Source: CAXMST01 sp963790085 (lineage in GTDB: Bacteria; Actinomycetota; Thermoleophilia; Solirubrobacterales; 70-9). Taken from it: a stretch of 64,000 nt of DNA. Both the position numbers and the translations under genes were made by a program. Shown in pieces: positions 24,223 to 33,121 of the stretch. Where the stretch lies: positions 1-64,000 of the forward strand of contig CAWBNH010000005.1 of assembly GCA_963790085.1 (NCBI GenBank), written 5' to 3'. How positions within the stretch are numbered: position 1 is the first letter of the stretch; every line of letters begins with the position of its first letter. A model generated the notes under the pieces. It searched no databases. It was not told where the DNA came from and worked only from the letters and a program-made list of their open reading frames with translations.

Positions 24223-24277
24223 GCGCCTGAGGCCGGCCCCCCACCCGCCTCGGCAGCAGCGGCGCCGGGCACCTCTC

Positions 24278-24314
24278 TAGCATCCCAGGGAGTCGCTTCC
24301 GGGCTGATCCCGGA
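24278..24314 (+). promoter_or_regulatory. Possible gcvPA promoter and leader hairpin
   Basis: TAGCAT (24278-24283) could serve as a -10 and would give a leader of about 53 nt. Within that leader TCCGGG (24298-24303) and CCCGGA (24309-24314) form a 6-bp hairpin with a CTGAT loop. No convincing -35 and no glycine-riboswitch core were seen. Confidence 0.35.
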
Positions 24315-24342
24315 GGCTGCGCATTACCGAGATCAGCCGCCG

Positions 24343-25740
24343 ATGACCCGCTACACGTCCGCCACCGATCGAGACCGCGAGCAGATGCTCGCGACGATCG
24401 GCGTCGGATCGGTCGAGGAGCTGTTCGCCGACGTGCCGGACGATCTGCGCCTGTCGCGGCCCCTGCAACTCGATGACGGGCTCTCGGAGACCGAGGTCTA
24501 CGAGCGGCTGCGGGGGCTGGCGGCCCGCAACGCCGACGCGGAGTCGGAGCTCTGCTTTCTCGGCGGCGGCATGTACGACCACTACGTCCCCGCGATCGTC
24601 GACGCGATCACCTCGCGGTCGGAGTTCCTGACCCCCTACACGCCGTATCAGCCCGAGATCTCTCAGGGCGGCCTGCAGACCATGTTCGAGTTCCAGACGG
24701 CGATGTCCGAGCTGACCGCCCTGCCGGTCTCCTCGGCGGGGCTCTACGAGGGGCCCTCGAGCGTCGCCTCGGCCGGGTACCTGGCGATCGCCGCCACCGG
24801 GCGCCGGCGGTTCGTCGTGTCCGCCGGCATGCACCCGCACTCCCGCGAGACGCTGGCGACCTATTCGCAGGGCTACCGAGCCGACGTCGCCACGGTGCCG
24901 CTCGCCGACGGGGTCACCGATCTCGGTGCGCTCGCGGACGCCCTCGACCAGGACACGGCGGCGGTGATGGTCCAGAACCCCAACTACCTCGGCGCGATCG
25001 AGGACCTGGCGCCGCTTGCCGCCGCCGCCCACGACGCCGGCGCGCTGCTGATCGTCTCCTGCGACCCGATCTCGCTCGGCGTCTTGCGCCCGCCGGGCGA
25101 GGCCGGGGCCGACATCGCGGTCGGCGAGGGACAGCCTCTCGGCGGGCGGCTCGACTACGGCGGCCCCTCGTTCGGCTTCTTCTGCGCTCGTGAGGAGCAC
25201 ATGCGCCGGATGCCGGGCAGGATCTCGGGCGAGACGACCGACGTCGACGGACGCCGCGGCTTCGTCCTCGCACTGCAGACCCGCGAGCAGCACATTCGCC
25301 GCGAGAAGGCGACCCACAACATCTGCACGGCCCAGGCGCTGAATGCGCTCGGCGGGATGATCTATCTGAGCTGGCTCGGCAAGCGGGGCCTGGTCGAGCT
25401 CGGCACCCTGCTCGCCCGCCGCACCGCCTTCGCCCGCGAGCGGCTGGCGGCGGTCGCGGGCGTGACGCCGCTCAACGATGCGCCGGTGCTGAGGGAGTTC
25501 GCGATCGCCGTCGACGCCCCCGCCGACGCGGTCCTCGACCACTGCGCCGATCGCGGGATCGCCGCGGGCATCCCGCTCGGGCCCGACTACCCCGAGCACC
25601 CGGACGGCCTCTTGGTGGCGATCACCGAGCGGCGGTCAGCGGCCGAGATCGAGCGTCTGGCCGAGGCTCTGGAGGAGGCGATTGCCGTGACCGGGGCGCT
25701 CGGCGGGAGCGCCGAGGGGGAGCGGGTGGGCAGCCGGTGA
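24343..25740 (+). CDS. gcvPA: Glycine dehydrogenase (decarboxylating) subunit 1
   Basis: A 465-residue N-terminal half of the split P protein. Characteristic segments are FLGGGMYDHYVPAIVDAI, FLTPYTPYQPEISQGGLQ, EGPSSVASAGYLA and REQHIRREKATHNICTAQAL. It pairs with GcvPB to form the PLP-dependent glycine decarboxylase; the PLP lysine itself is on the other subunit. The two-subunit form is typical of deep-branching bacteria and Firmicutes, whereas many actinobacteria carry a fused P protein. It overlaps gcvPB by four bases (GTGA). Confidence 0.96.
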   Translation: MTRYTSATDRDREQMLATIGVGSVEELFADVPDDLRLSRPLQLDDGLSETEVYERLRGLAARNADAESELCFLGGGMYDHYVPAIVDAITSRSEFLTPYTPYQPEISQGGLQTMFEFQTAMSELTALPVSSAGLYEGPSSVASAGYLAIAATGRRRFVVSAGMHPHSRETLATYSQGYRADVATVPLADGVTDLGALADALDQDTAAVMVQNPNYLGAIEDLAPLAAAAHDAGALLIVSCDPISLGVLRPPGEAGADIAVGEGQPLGGRLDYGGPSFGFFCAREEHMRRMPGRISGETTDVDGRRGFVLALQTREQHIRREKATHNICTAQALNALGGMIYLSWLGKRGLVELGTLLARRTAFARERLAAVAGVTPLNDAPVLREFAIAVDAPADAVLDHCADRGIAAGIPLGPDYPEHPDGLLVAITERRSAAEIERLAEALEEAIAVTGALGGSAEGERVGSR

Positions 25741-27314
25741 GCCGCGCCCTGCCCCAGACCGGCATCCAGGCCCCGCCGGCGGGCTCCTGCACGGAGTCAC
25801 CGATGCAGCGCGAGCGGGCCGTGACGATCTACGAGCGCTCGCAGGCCGGGCGCCGCGCGGCGGTGCTTCCCGGGGCCGGGGTGCCCGAGCCGCCGCTCGA
25901 GGAGTTGATCCCGGCATCGCTGTTGCGGACCGAGCCCGCCGACCTGCCGGAGGTCTCGGAGCCGGAGATCGTTCGGCACTACAACCGTGTCTCGCGGCGG
26001 AACTTCGACCTCGACTCGGGCTTCTACCCGCTCGGCTCGTGCACGATGAAGCACAACCCGCGCATCAACGAGCGGGTCGCGGCGCTGCCAGGGCACGCGC
26101 GGCTGCACCCGGCCCAGCGCGACCGGCGCGCGCAGGGCGCGCTCGAGTTGATGTGGAACCTGGAACGCTCCCTCGCCGAGATCTGCGGGCTGCCGCACGT
26201 CAGCCTGCAGCCGTCGGCCGGCTCGCATGGAGAGCTCGCCGGCCTGCTGCTGACCCGGGCCTACCATCGCGCGAACGGCGAGGAGGAGCAGCGGCGGCGG
26301 GTGCTGACCCCCGACACCGCGCACGGCACCAACCCCGCCTCGGTGACGATGGCGGGCTACGAGGTGGTCAAGGTGGCGACGGCGGCCGACGGCGGCGTCG
26401 ACCTCGACGACCTGCGCGCCAAGGCCGATGAAGAGACCGCCGCGCTGATGCTGACCAATCCGAACACGCTCGGCCTGTTCGACTCCAACATCGCCGAGAT
26501 CACACGCGTCGTCCGCGAGGCAGGGGGGACCCTCTACTACGACGGCGCCAACCTGAACGCGATCATGGGCAAGGTCAGGCCCGGCGACATGGGCTTCGAC
26601 ATCGTCCACGTCAACCTGCACAAGTCCTTCAGCCAGCCGCACGGCGGCGGCGGCCCCGGGGCGGGCCCGATCGCGGTCTCCGAGCGAATCGAGCCGTTCC
26701 TGCCGGTGCCGCGGGTCGAGCGGGTCGAGTCCGGCAACGGCGCCGGCCCCCGGTTCGGGCTGAGCGACGATCATCCGTCGTCGATCGGCCGGCTGCGTGG
26801 CTTTCAGGGGAACTTCGGGGTCTTCGTCCGCTCCTACGCGTACATCCTCAGCCTCGGCGGAGACGGCCTCCAGGAGGCCTCGGAGACGGCCGTCCTCAAC
26901 GCCAACTACCTGCTCGCGCGGATGCGCGAGGGCCGAGCCGGCAGGCATCTGCCGCTCGCCTTCGAGCGGACCCCGCTGCACGAGTTCGTGCTCAGCGGCA
27001 AGCCGGCGAAGCAGGCGCTCGGGGCGAAGACCCTCGATATCGCGAAGCGGCTGCTCGACCACGGCATGCACCCGCCGACGATCTACTTCCCGCTGCTCGT
27101 CGACGAGGCGATGATGATCGAGCCGACCGAGACCGAGACAAAGGAGTCGCTCGACGGCTTCGTCGCGGCGATCGACTCGATCCTCGCCGAGGCCGAGGAG
27201 GATCCGGAGATCCTCACCGGGGCCCCCTACACGACCCCGGTCCGGCGCCTCGACGAGGTCGCCGCGACCCGCGACCCGGTCCTGCGCCAGCCGTCGGGCC
27301 GACCGGCGCCCTAG
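25737..27314 (+). CDS. gcvPB: Glycine dehydrogenase (decarboxylating) subunit 2
   Basis: A 525-residue catalytic half of the split P protein. PLP is bound by Lys296 in NLHKSFSQPHGGGGPG. Other motifs: LGSCTMKHNPRINE, LQPSAGSHGELAGLL, DTAHGTNPASV and YDGANLNAIMG. The first 22 residues before Met at 25803 (SRALPQTGIQAPPAG) look dispensable, so the true start could be ATG 25803; GTG 25737 is kept because it overlaps gcvPA. The stop TAG shares bases with the stop of the convergent LigD gene. Confidence 0.96.
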   Translation: MSRALPQTGIQAPPAGSCTESPMQRERAVTIYERSQAGRRAAVLPGAGVPEPPLEELIPASLLRTEPADLPEVSEPEIVRHYNRVSRRNFDLDSGFYPLGSCTMKHNPRINERVAALPGHARLHPAQRDRRAQGALELMWNLERSLAEICGLPHVSLQPSAGSHGELAGLLLTRAYHRANGEEEQRRRVLTPDTAHGTNPASVTMAGYEVVKVATAADGGVDLDDLRAKADEETAALMLTNPNTLGLFDSNIAEITRVVREAGGTLYYDGANLNAIMGKVRPGDMGFDIVHVNLHKSFSQPHGGGGPGAGPIAVSERIEPFLPVPRVERVESGNGAGPRFGLSDDHPSSIGRLRGFQGNFGVFVRSYAYILSLGGDGLQEASETAVLNANYLLARMREGRAGRHLPLAFERTPLHEFVLSGKPAKQALGAKTLDIAKRLLDHGMHPPTIYFPLLVDEAMMIEPTETETKESLDGFVAAIDSILAEAEEDPEILTGAPYTTPVRRLDEVAATRDPVLRQPSGRPAP

Positions 27315-28114
27315 AGCTCGTCCGGCAGCGTCTGCTCGAGGCTGAGGACGGGCGCGAAGGGGTCGCCGTCACGCTCGAACCGCGCGAGCACGTCGGCGCC
27401 CTCGAAGCTCAGCTCGAGCGGGTCGCCGGCCGACTCGACCTCCTCCCAGAGCAGCGGCGTCGAGGCCGTGGGGCGGCTTCTCGCACGCAGCGAGTAGGCG
27501 GCGATCGTCGTCTTCGAGGCCGTGTTCTGGCTCCAGTCGACGAACACCTTCCCCTGGCGCAGCTCCTTCGTCATCCGCGAGACGACCAGCTCCGGATGCT
27601 GGCGCTCGAGCGCCTGGGCGACGGCGCGCGCGAACGGCTTCGTCGTCTCGTAGGTCGTATCCGAGTTGAGCGGGACGTAGACCTGGAGGCCCTTGGAGCC
27701 CGAGGTCTTCGGGAAGCACTCGAGACCGAGCCCGGCGAGCAGCCCGCGGATCATCAGCCCGACCCGGCAGCACTCGATGATCGTCGCCGGCTCGCCCGGG
27801 TCGAGGTCGAACGCCAGCACCGTCGGCCGATCGACGTCGTCGGCGAGCGAGAGCGAGGGATGCAGCTCGAGCGCCGCCAGCTGCGCGAGCCAGATCAGCG
27901 TCGGCCGGTCGTCGCAGACGCAGAACTCGATCTCACCGGCGCGGCGCCCGGCCCAGACGGCCTCGGTGCGAACCCAATCGGGCCGATGGGAGGGACAGCG
28001 CTTCTCGAAGAAGTGCTTGCCCGCGACTCCGTCGGGCCAGCGGGTGACGGTCAGCGCGCGGCCGGCGAGATGGGGGAGGATCGCCGGCGCGATCCGGGCG
28101 TAGTAGTCGATCAC
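27311..28114 (-). CDS. ligD: LigD-type polymerase/primase domain protein (NHEJ)
   Basis: A 267-residue stand-alone polymerase domain of the archaeo-eukaryotic primase type found in bacterial LigD. Motifs: HFFEKRCPSHRPDWV, VLAFDLDPGEPA with the metal-binding Asp-x-Asp, FPKTSGSKGLQVYVPL, and VFVDWSQN. It would fill gaps and add ribonucleotides during Ku-dependent end joining; no ligase or nuclease domain is attached. The coordinates use the only canonical start, GTG 28114. The same frame stays open upstream and encodes VEVDGRRLSLTNLDKVLYP and then EAGFSKGE, the conserved beginning of the domain, without ATG, GTG or TTG. The true protein therefore probably begins near 28174-28200 (CTG at 28174 or 28168, or frameshift from ku). 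Confidence 0.88.
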   Translation of the reverse strand: MIDYYARIAPAILPHLAGRALTVTRWPDGVAGKHFFEKRCPSHRPDWVRTEAVWAGRRAGEIEFCVCDDRPTLIWLAQLAALELHPSLSLADDVDRPTVLAFDLDPGEPATIIECCRVGLMIRGLLAGLGLECFPKTSGSKGLQVYVPLNSDTTYETTKPFARAVAQALERQHPELVVSRMTKELRQGKVFVDWSQNTASKTTIAAYSLRARSRPTASTPLLWEEVESAGDPLELSFEGADVLARFERDGDPFAPVLSLEQTLPDEL

Positions 28115-28191
28115 CTCGCCCTTGCTGAAGCCGGCCTCCGGGTAGAGGACCTTGTCGAGGTTCGTCAGCGACAGCCGGCGGCCGTCGACCT

Positions 28192-29097
28192 CTACTTCGC
28201 GGCCTTCGCCCGCGACTTCTTGGCCTTCGTCGTCTTCGTCGCCTTCCGGCGGGAGGGCGTGGCCTTCTTCGGGGCCTTCCTCGCCGGCCTGCCGCCGGCG
28301 CCGAGGTCCTCGGCCTTGACCGCCGCGAGGCTCTCCTCGAGCGCCGCCATCAGGTCCGGGGCCTTGGTCGGCTTCGGGGCCTCGGCATCGACCGCGACGA
28401 GATCCTCGCCGCGGGCCTTGCGCTCGATCAGCGCCAAGAGCTCCTCGCGATACTCGTCCTTGTAGGCAGCGGGCTCGAAGTCGGCCGCGAGGGAGTCGAT
28501 CAGGGCCTTCGCCATCTCGACCTCGCGTTCGTTCGGCTCGACGTCCTCGGTCTCACCGAGCAGTCCCTCGAGCTGCTCGGGTGGGACGACCTCGTCGGCG
28601 AACCGCATCGTCGCCAGCGTCAGCACCTTCCCGGTAGCGCGAATCGCGGCGAGGCTCTCCCGGTTGCGCATCACGAACCGGGCGATCGCGACCTTGCGCT
28701 GTGTCGACATCGCCTCGACCAGCAGCGCGTAGGCGCGCTCGGCCCCCGGCTGCGGCCCGAGGTAGTAGGGGCGATCGAAGTAGATCGGGTCGATCTCGTC
28801 GAGATCGACGAAGTCCTCGATCTGGATCGCCTTGGTCTTCTTCGGCGCGAGGTTCTCGAGCTCGGCCTTGCTCAGCACGACGTACTGCTCGGGGGCGACC
28901 TCGTAGCCCTTGACGATCTCCTCGTAGGGCACCTCCTCGCCGTCGGCCTCGGCGACCTTCCTGTGGCGGACCCGGGAGTTGTCGCCCTGACGCAGCTCGC
29001 GAAAGCTGATCGAGCGGGCGGAGACCGCCGAGTAGAGCTTCACGGGGACGTTGAGGAGGCCGAAGCTGATCGAGCCTGTCCAGATCGCGCGTGCCAT
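28192..29097 (-). CDS. ku: Non-homologous end-joining protein Ku
   Basis: A 301-residue bacterial Ku. ARAIWTGSISFGLLNVPVKLY opens the beta-barrel that threads onto DNA ends; RELRQGDNSRVRHRKVAEADGEEV is another family segment. The C-terminal 45 residues are very rich in Lys, Arg and Ala, an extension seen in many actinobacterial Ku proteins that binds DNA and recruits LigD. ATG 29097 is chosen because homologues begin MARAIW. The last codons overlap the open frame of the LigD polymerase gene, so the two form an NHEJ pair. Confidence 0.95.
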   Translation of the reverse strand: MARAIWTGSISFGLLNVPVKLYSAVSARSISFRELRQGDNSRVRHRKVAEADGEEVPYEEIVKGYEVAPEQYVVLSKAELENLAPKKTKAIQIEDFVDLDEIDPIYFDRPYYLGPQPGAERAYALLVEAMSTQRKVAIARFVMRNRESLAAIRATGKVLTLATMRFADEVVPPEQLEGLLGETEDVEPNEREVEMAKALIDSLAADFEPAAYKDEYREELLALIERKARGEDLVAVDAEAPKPTKAPDLMAALEESLAAVKAEDLGAGGRPARKAPKKATPSRRKATKTTKAKKSRAKAAK

Positions 29098-29199
29098 CGG
29101 GGTGAGTTTCACGAGCTTAGCGCCGGCTCCTTCGCGGTATCGGCCGGCGCGCATGCGATCTTGCGCCCGGCGCTGACGGCGCCGCGCTCACGACGCCCC

Positions 29200-29205
29200 G
29201 ATAAT
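29200..29205 (+). promoter_or_regulatory. Probable -10 for the fetAB-like operon
   Basis: GATAAT ends 6 nt before ATG 29212 in the 114-bp gap divergent from ku; spacing suggests a leaderless transcript. Confidence 0.45.
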
Positions 29206-29211
29206 GGCGCG

Positions 29212-29856
29212 ATGCTGTTCGAGATCGAGAGCGTCAGCCTGAGCCGGGGCCAGAAGCCGGTGCTGGATCGCTTCAGTGCCCTGATCGAGGAGGGTGCGAC
29301 CGCGGTGGTCGGGCCCTCGGGCTCCGGCAAGTCCAGCCTCCTGCGGCTGCTGAACCGGCTCGCCGATCCCGACTCGGGGCGGATTCTCTACCGGGGCTCG
29401 CCGATCGAGGAGCGCGACGTGCTCGCCCTGCGCCGCGAGGTGATGCTGGTTCCGCAGCTACCGGCGCTGGTTCCGGGGACCGTCGCCGACAACCTCATCT
29501 ACGCGGCCAAGCTCGCCCGGCACGAGCAGATCGACGGCGACCGGGCGCTGACCGACGCCGGCCTCGACCCCGGCTACGCCGACCGCGACACCGCCAAGCT
29601 CTCGGTCGGTGAGCAGCAGCGGGTGATGCTCGCCCGGGCGCTCGCCGTCGAGCCCAGGGTCCTGCTCCTGGACGAGCCGACCTCCGCGCTCGACGCTGAG
29701 GCGACGGCGAAGATCGAGCGGGCGCTCTCGCGCCTGCGGCGCCGTGGCGACCTATCGCTGGTGGTCGTAACCCACGATCCGCAGCAGGCGGAGCGCCTGA
29801 CCGACGCCGCGATCAAGATCGAGCCGTCGCGGCCGGCGGTCGGCCTCGCCACGTGA
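29212..29856 (+). CDS. fetA: ABC transporter ATPase, FetA-like
   Basis: A 214-residue ABC ATPase with Walker A GPSGSGKSS, Q-loop VPQLPALVPG, signature LSVGEQQRV (LSxGQ variant), Walker B VLLLDEPTSALD and H-loop VVTHD. The adjoining UPF0014 permease identifies the pair as FetAB-type, linked in E. coli to iron export and oxidative-stress resistance; substrate here is inferred. ATG 29212 sits 6 nt after GATAAT. It overlaps the permease by four bases (GTGA). Confidence 0.85.
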   Translation: MLFEIESVSLSRGQKPVLDRFSALIEEGATAVVGPSGSGKSSLLRLLNRLADPDSGRILYRGSPIEERDVLALRREVMLVPQLPALVPGTVADNLIYAAKLARHEQIDGDRALTDAGLDPGYADRDTAKLSVGEQQRVMLARALAVEPRVLLLDEPTSALDAEATAKIERALSRLRRRGDLSLVVVTHDPQQAERLTDAAIKIEPSRPAVGLAT

Positions 29857-30620
29857 GCACGATCGACATCAGCCCGGGCGACGTCGCCGCCTCGCTGGCG
29901 CTGGTGGCGGTGGCTGTCGGGATCGCCGCCTGGCGTCAGACCGACCTCGAGCGCGACATCGGCATCGCCGTCGTCCGCAGCTTCATCCAGCTGACCGCGA
30001 TCGGCTATGTGATCACCTTGATCTTCGAGCAGGACAACCTGCTCTTCGTCTTCGCACTGATCGCCGTGATGGTCGGCTTCGGCGCCTTCACCGCCCGCGC
30101 CCGCGCCCGGCGCGTGCCCGGCGCGATGCTGCCGCTCGTGATCGGGCTGTCGCTGGCCGCCGCGGCGACGCTCGGGCTGGTCGTCGGGCTCGGCATCTTC
30201 GAGCCGGAGGCGCGCTATCTGGTCCCGGTCGGCGGCATGGTCGTCGGCAACGCGATGACCGCGTCGGCCGTCGCGCTGAACCGGCTCGGGGACGAGTTCC
30301 ACGACTCGGCCGGGCGGATCGAGGCGACGCTGGCGCTCGGCGCGACCGCACGCGAGGCGGCGCTGCCGGCGGTGCGCCGTGCGCTCCGCTCGGGCACGAT
30401 CGCGTTGATCGACTCGACCAAGACCACCGGGTTGATCTTCTTCCCCGGAACGATGGTCGGCATGCTGCTCGCCGGTGCCGATCCGACTGACGCCGTCCGC
30501 CTGCAGCTGATCCTGCTCTATGTGCTGCTCGGCAGCGTCGCGATCGCGGCGCTCGTCTCGACCGCGCTCGCCTATCGGAACTTCTTCACCCCGTCGCAGC
30601 AGCTACGCGAGCTGCCCTGA
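29853..30620 (+). CDS. fetB: UPF0014-family ABC permease, FetB-like
   Basis: A 255-residue permease with about seven membrane helices. The family signature is clear: AVVRSFIQLTAIGYVI, GMVVGNAMTASAVALNRL, EATLALGATAREA and the LIDSTKTTGLIFFPGTMVGMLLAGADP stretch. It forms the membrane channel for the preceding ATPase. The GTG start overlaps the ATPase stop. The following 168 bp hold a palindrome before the polyamine operon. Confidence 0.9.
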   Translation: MSTIDISPGDVAASLALVAVAVGIAAWRQTDLERDIGIAVVRSFIQLTAIGYVITLIFEQDNLLFVFALIAVMVGFGAFTARARARRVPGAMLPLVIGLSLAAAATLGLVVGLGIFEPEARYLVPVGGMVVGNAMTASAVALNRLGDEFHDSAGRIEATLALGATAREAALPAVRRALRSGTIALIDSTKTTGLIFFPGTMVGMLLAGADPTDAVRLQLILLYVLLGSVAIAALVSTALAYRNFFTPSQQLRELP

Positions 30621-30737
30621 GGCGGATCGGGTCTAGCGGCGCCCCGGCTTGCCCGCCCACCTCCGGCGGTCCCCGCCACGGCCTCGGCGGACCCTGATGC
30701 AGGTCCGGGGCTGTTCGCCGCGGCGGCCCAAGAGCCC

Positions 30738-30751
30738 GGACAACCTTGTCC
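30738..30751 (+). promoter_or_regulatory. 14-bp palindrome upstream of potA
   Basis: GGACAA-CC-TTGTCC lies 37 bp before the annotated potA start, in a notably A/T-richer patch. It is of operator size; the pot operon is the likely target. Confidence 0.4.
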
Positions 30752-30788
30752 ATTCCGGATTCGGATTTCGGGAAGGAATGCGAGTAGC

Positions 30789-31898
30789 GTGGCGTCGAGC
30801 AGGAGGTTCTTGTACGAGTTGGAGCAGGCAGTGCAGCCAGAGACTGGGAGCCGGGTGCCGCGTGGCGGCAACCGGGTGGATGGCGAGCCGCCGGACGTGC
30901 AGCTGCTCGGCCTGCGGAAGTCGTTCGGCGACGTGGTCGCGGTGGCCGGGGTTGATCTCGAGATCGCCCGCAACGAGTTCTTCACGATGCTCGGGCCGTC
31001 GGGGTCGGGCAAGACGACCACGCTGCGGCTGATCGCGGGCTTCGAGGAGCCCGATGCCGGCCGGGTCGAGCTGGCGGGGTCGGACGTCACCGACCGTGCT
31101 GCCTACGACCGTCAGGTCAACACCGTCTTCCAGGACTACGCGCTGTTCCCGCACATGACCGTTGCCGAGAACGTCGAGTTCGGGCTCAGGGTCGCGAAGG
31201 TGTCGAAGTCCGAGCGGGCGAGCCGGCGGGAGGAGGCGCTCGAGATGGTGCAGCTCTCCGGGTACGACCGCCGCAAGCCGGCCGAGCTTTCAGGGGGTCA
31301 GAGGCAGCGCGTCGCCCTCGCCCGGGCGATCATCAACCGACCTCGGGTCCTGCTCCTCGACGAGCCGCTCGGAGCGCTCGACCTGAAGCTGCGCGAGCAC
31401 ATGCAGGTCGAGCTCAAGCAGATCCAGCAGCGGGTCGGGATCACCTTCGTCTATGTCACCCACGATCAGGACGAGGCGCTGACGATGTCCGATCGCCTCG
31501 CGGTCTTCAACCAGGGGCGGATCGAGCAGGTCGGCACTCCGGAGGCCGTCTATGAGCACCCCGCGAGCGAGTTCATCGCCGCCTTCGTCGGCACCTCGAA
31601 CCTGCTCGAGCGGGGTGGCGTCAGCTTCACCGTCAGGCCGGAGAAGATCCGTCTGCTCCCCGAGGGTGCGAGCGACAGCGGCCTGGAGACCGAGCGCGGG
31701 ACGGTCGCCGACGTCGCCTACGCCGGGATGGTGACCCGGTACATGATCGAGCTGGAAGCGGGAGGGGAGGTCCAGGTCGTCCGCCAGAACCTCGAGGAGA
31801 CCTCGCGAGAGGCCCACGAGCAGCGGGGACGACAGGTTGTTGTTGGCTGGCGCCGGGAGCACACGGTCCCGGTCGCCAAGAGAGAGGAGAATCCATGA
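30789..31898 (+). CDS. potA: Spermidine/putrescine ABC transporter ATPase PotA
   Basis: A 369-residue ABC ATPase with Walker A GPSGSGKTTT, Q-loop NTVFQDYALFPHMTV, signature LSGGQRQRV, Walker B LLLDEPLGALD, H-loop YVTHDQDEAL, and a C-terminal TOBE-like regulatory domain (FTVRPEKIRLL). It drives polyamine uptake through PotBC. The start is uncertain: GTG 30789 overlaps a TAGCGT that may itself be a -10. AGGAGG at 30801-30806 would suit a later start such as TTG 30819 or GTG 30831. It overlaps potD by four bases (ATGA). Confidence 0.92.
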   Translation: MASSRRFLYELEQAVQPETGSRVPRGGNRVDGEPPDVQLLGLRKSFGDVVAVAGVDLEIARNEFFTMLGPSGSGKTTTLRLIAGFEEPDAGRVELAGSDVTDRAAYDRQVNTVFQDYALFPHMTVAENVEFGLRVAKVSKSERASRREEALEMVQLSGYDRRKPAELSGGQRQRVALARAIINRPRVLLLDEPLGALDLKLREHMQVELKQIQQRVGITFVYVTHDQDEALTMSDRLAVFNQGRIEQVGTPEAVYEHPASEFIAAFVGTSNLLERGGVSFTVRPEKIRLLPEGASDSGLETERGTVADVAYAGMVTRYMIELEAGGEVQVVRQNLEETSREAHEQRGRQVVVGWRREHTVPVAKREENP

Positions 31899-33088
31899 GA
31901 GCGGACCAACGTTCGGCGAGATGGGCCTGGCTCATCGTCGCCGGGCTCAGTGCATTCATTGCCGCATTCGCGGTCGGGTGCGGAAGCGACGACAGCGGCG
32001 ACGGAGGAGACAGCGGCGCACCGACCGAGCTTGGCGCTGCCGAGGGCGAGGTCAACCTCGTCGCCTGGGCCGGCTACGTCGAGGACGGCTCGACCGACCC
32101 GAAGGTCGACTGGGTGACCGACTTCGAGAAGGAGACCGGCTGCCAGGTGAACGTCAAGATCGGCAACACGTCCGACGAGATGGTGCAGCTGATGCGGACC
32201 GGTCAGTACGACGCGGTCTCGGCTTCTGGCGATGCGACGCTGCGCCTGATCGACGGCGGCGACGTCGCGCCTGTCAACACCGACCTGATTCCGAACTACG
32301 CGGACGTGTTCGACAGTCTCAAGGATCAGCCGTTCAACACCGTTGACGGCACCAACTACGGCGTTCCGCACGGACGCGGCGCGAACCTGCTGATGTGGAA
32401 CCCGGACAAGGTCAGCGGCAAGCCCGATTCCTGGGACGTCGTCTTCGACAAGGCGTCGGAGTACAGCGGCAGCGTGACTGCCTACGACAACCCGATCTAC
32501 ATCGCCGACGCGGCCCTGTACCTGATGACTCACGAGCCCGACCTTGGGATCACGAATCCCTACGAGCTCGATCAGGAGCAGTTCGACGCGGCGATCGCTC
32601 TGCTCAAGGAGCAGCGCCAGAGCATCGGTGAGTACTGGTCCGACTACACGAAGGAGATCTCGGCGTTTGCGAACGGCGACAGCACGGTCGGGACCACCTG
32701 GCAGGTGATCGCCAACCTGCTCGAGGCCGACGGCGAGAAGGTCGAGACCACTCTCCCGGTCGAGGGCTCGACGGGCTGGTCGGACACCTGGATGGTCAGC
32801 TCGGAGGCGAAGAACCCGAACTGCGCCTACCTGTGGATGAACCACATCATCAGCCCAGCGGCGAACGCGCAGGTTGCCGAGTGGTTCGGTGAGGCGCCGG
32901 CGAACGAGAAGTCGTGCGACCTGACCGCCGATGCAAACCATTGCGACATCTATCACGCCGCGGACGAGGACTATTTCGACCAGGTGTTCTACTGGACGAC
33001 CCCCGTCGCCGACTGCGGCGACGATCGCGGTGATGTCTGCAAGACATACGACGAGTGGGTCCAGGGATGGACCGAGGTGAAGGGGTGA
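31895..33088 (+). CDS. potD: Polyamine-binding lipoprotein PotD
   Basis: A 397-residue extracytoplasmic solute-binding protein. A signal peptide ends in a lipobox (FAVGC, lipid-modified Cys29), followed by an Asp/Gly/Ser linker and the binding fold beginning VNLVAWAGYVEDG. The segment ETGCQVNVKIGNTSDEMVQLM and the acidic pocket residues are typical of PotD/PotF. It delivers putrescine or spermidine to PotBC. The gene order A-D-B-C is common in actinobacteria. Confidence 0.92.
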   Translation: MRADQRSARWAWLIVAGLSAFIAAFAVGCGSDDSGDGGDSGAPTELGAAEGEVNLVAWAGYVEDGSTDPKVDWVTDFEKETGCQVNVKIGNTSDEMVQLMRTGQYDAVSASGDATLRLIDGGDVAPVNTDLIPNYADVFDSLKDQPFNTVDGTNYGVPHGRGANLLMWNPDKVSGKPDSWDVVFDKASEYSGSVTAYDNPIYIADAALYLMTHEPDLGITNPYELDQEQFDAAIALLKEQRQSIGEYWSDYTKEISAFANGDSTVGTTWQVIANLLEADGEKVETTLPVEGSTGWSDTWMVSSEAKNPNCAYLWMNHIISPAANAQVAEWFGEAPANEKSCDLTADANHCDIYHAADEDYFDQVFYWTTPVADCGDDRGDVCKTYDEWVQGWTEVKG

Positions 33089-33121
33089 TCACCAGGGCCT
33101 GAGGCTCGAATCCGGACGACC

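Noticed and set aside
24223..24342. Glycine riboswitch before gcvPA (or gcvT)
   Set aside because: Neither gap contains the conserved glycine-aptamer core; only a short 6-bp hairpin is present.
27311..27314. CTAG shared by the stop codons of gcvPB and the convergent LigD gene
   Set aside because: A neat overlap of two TAG stops on opposite strands, but explained by compact gene packing; no function is implied.
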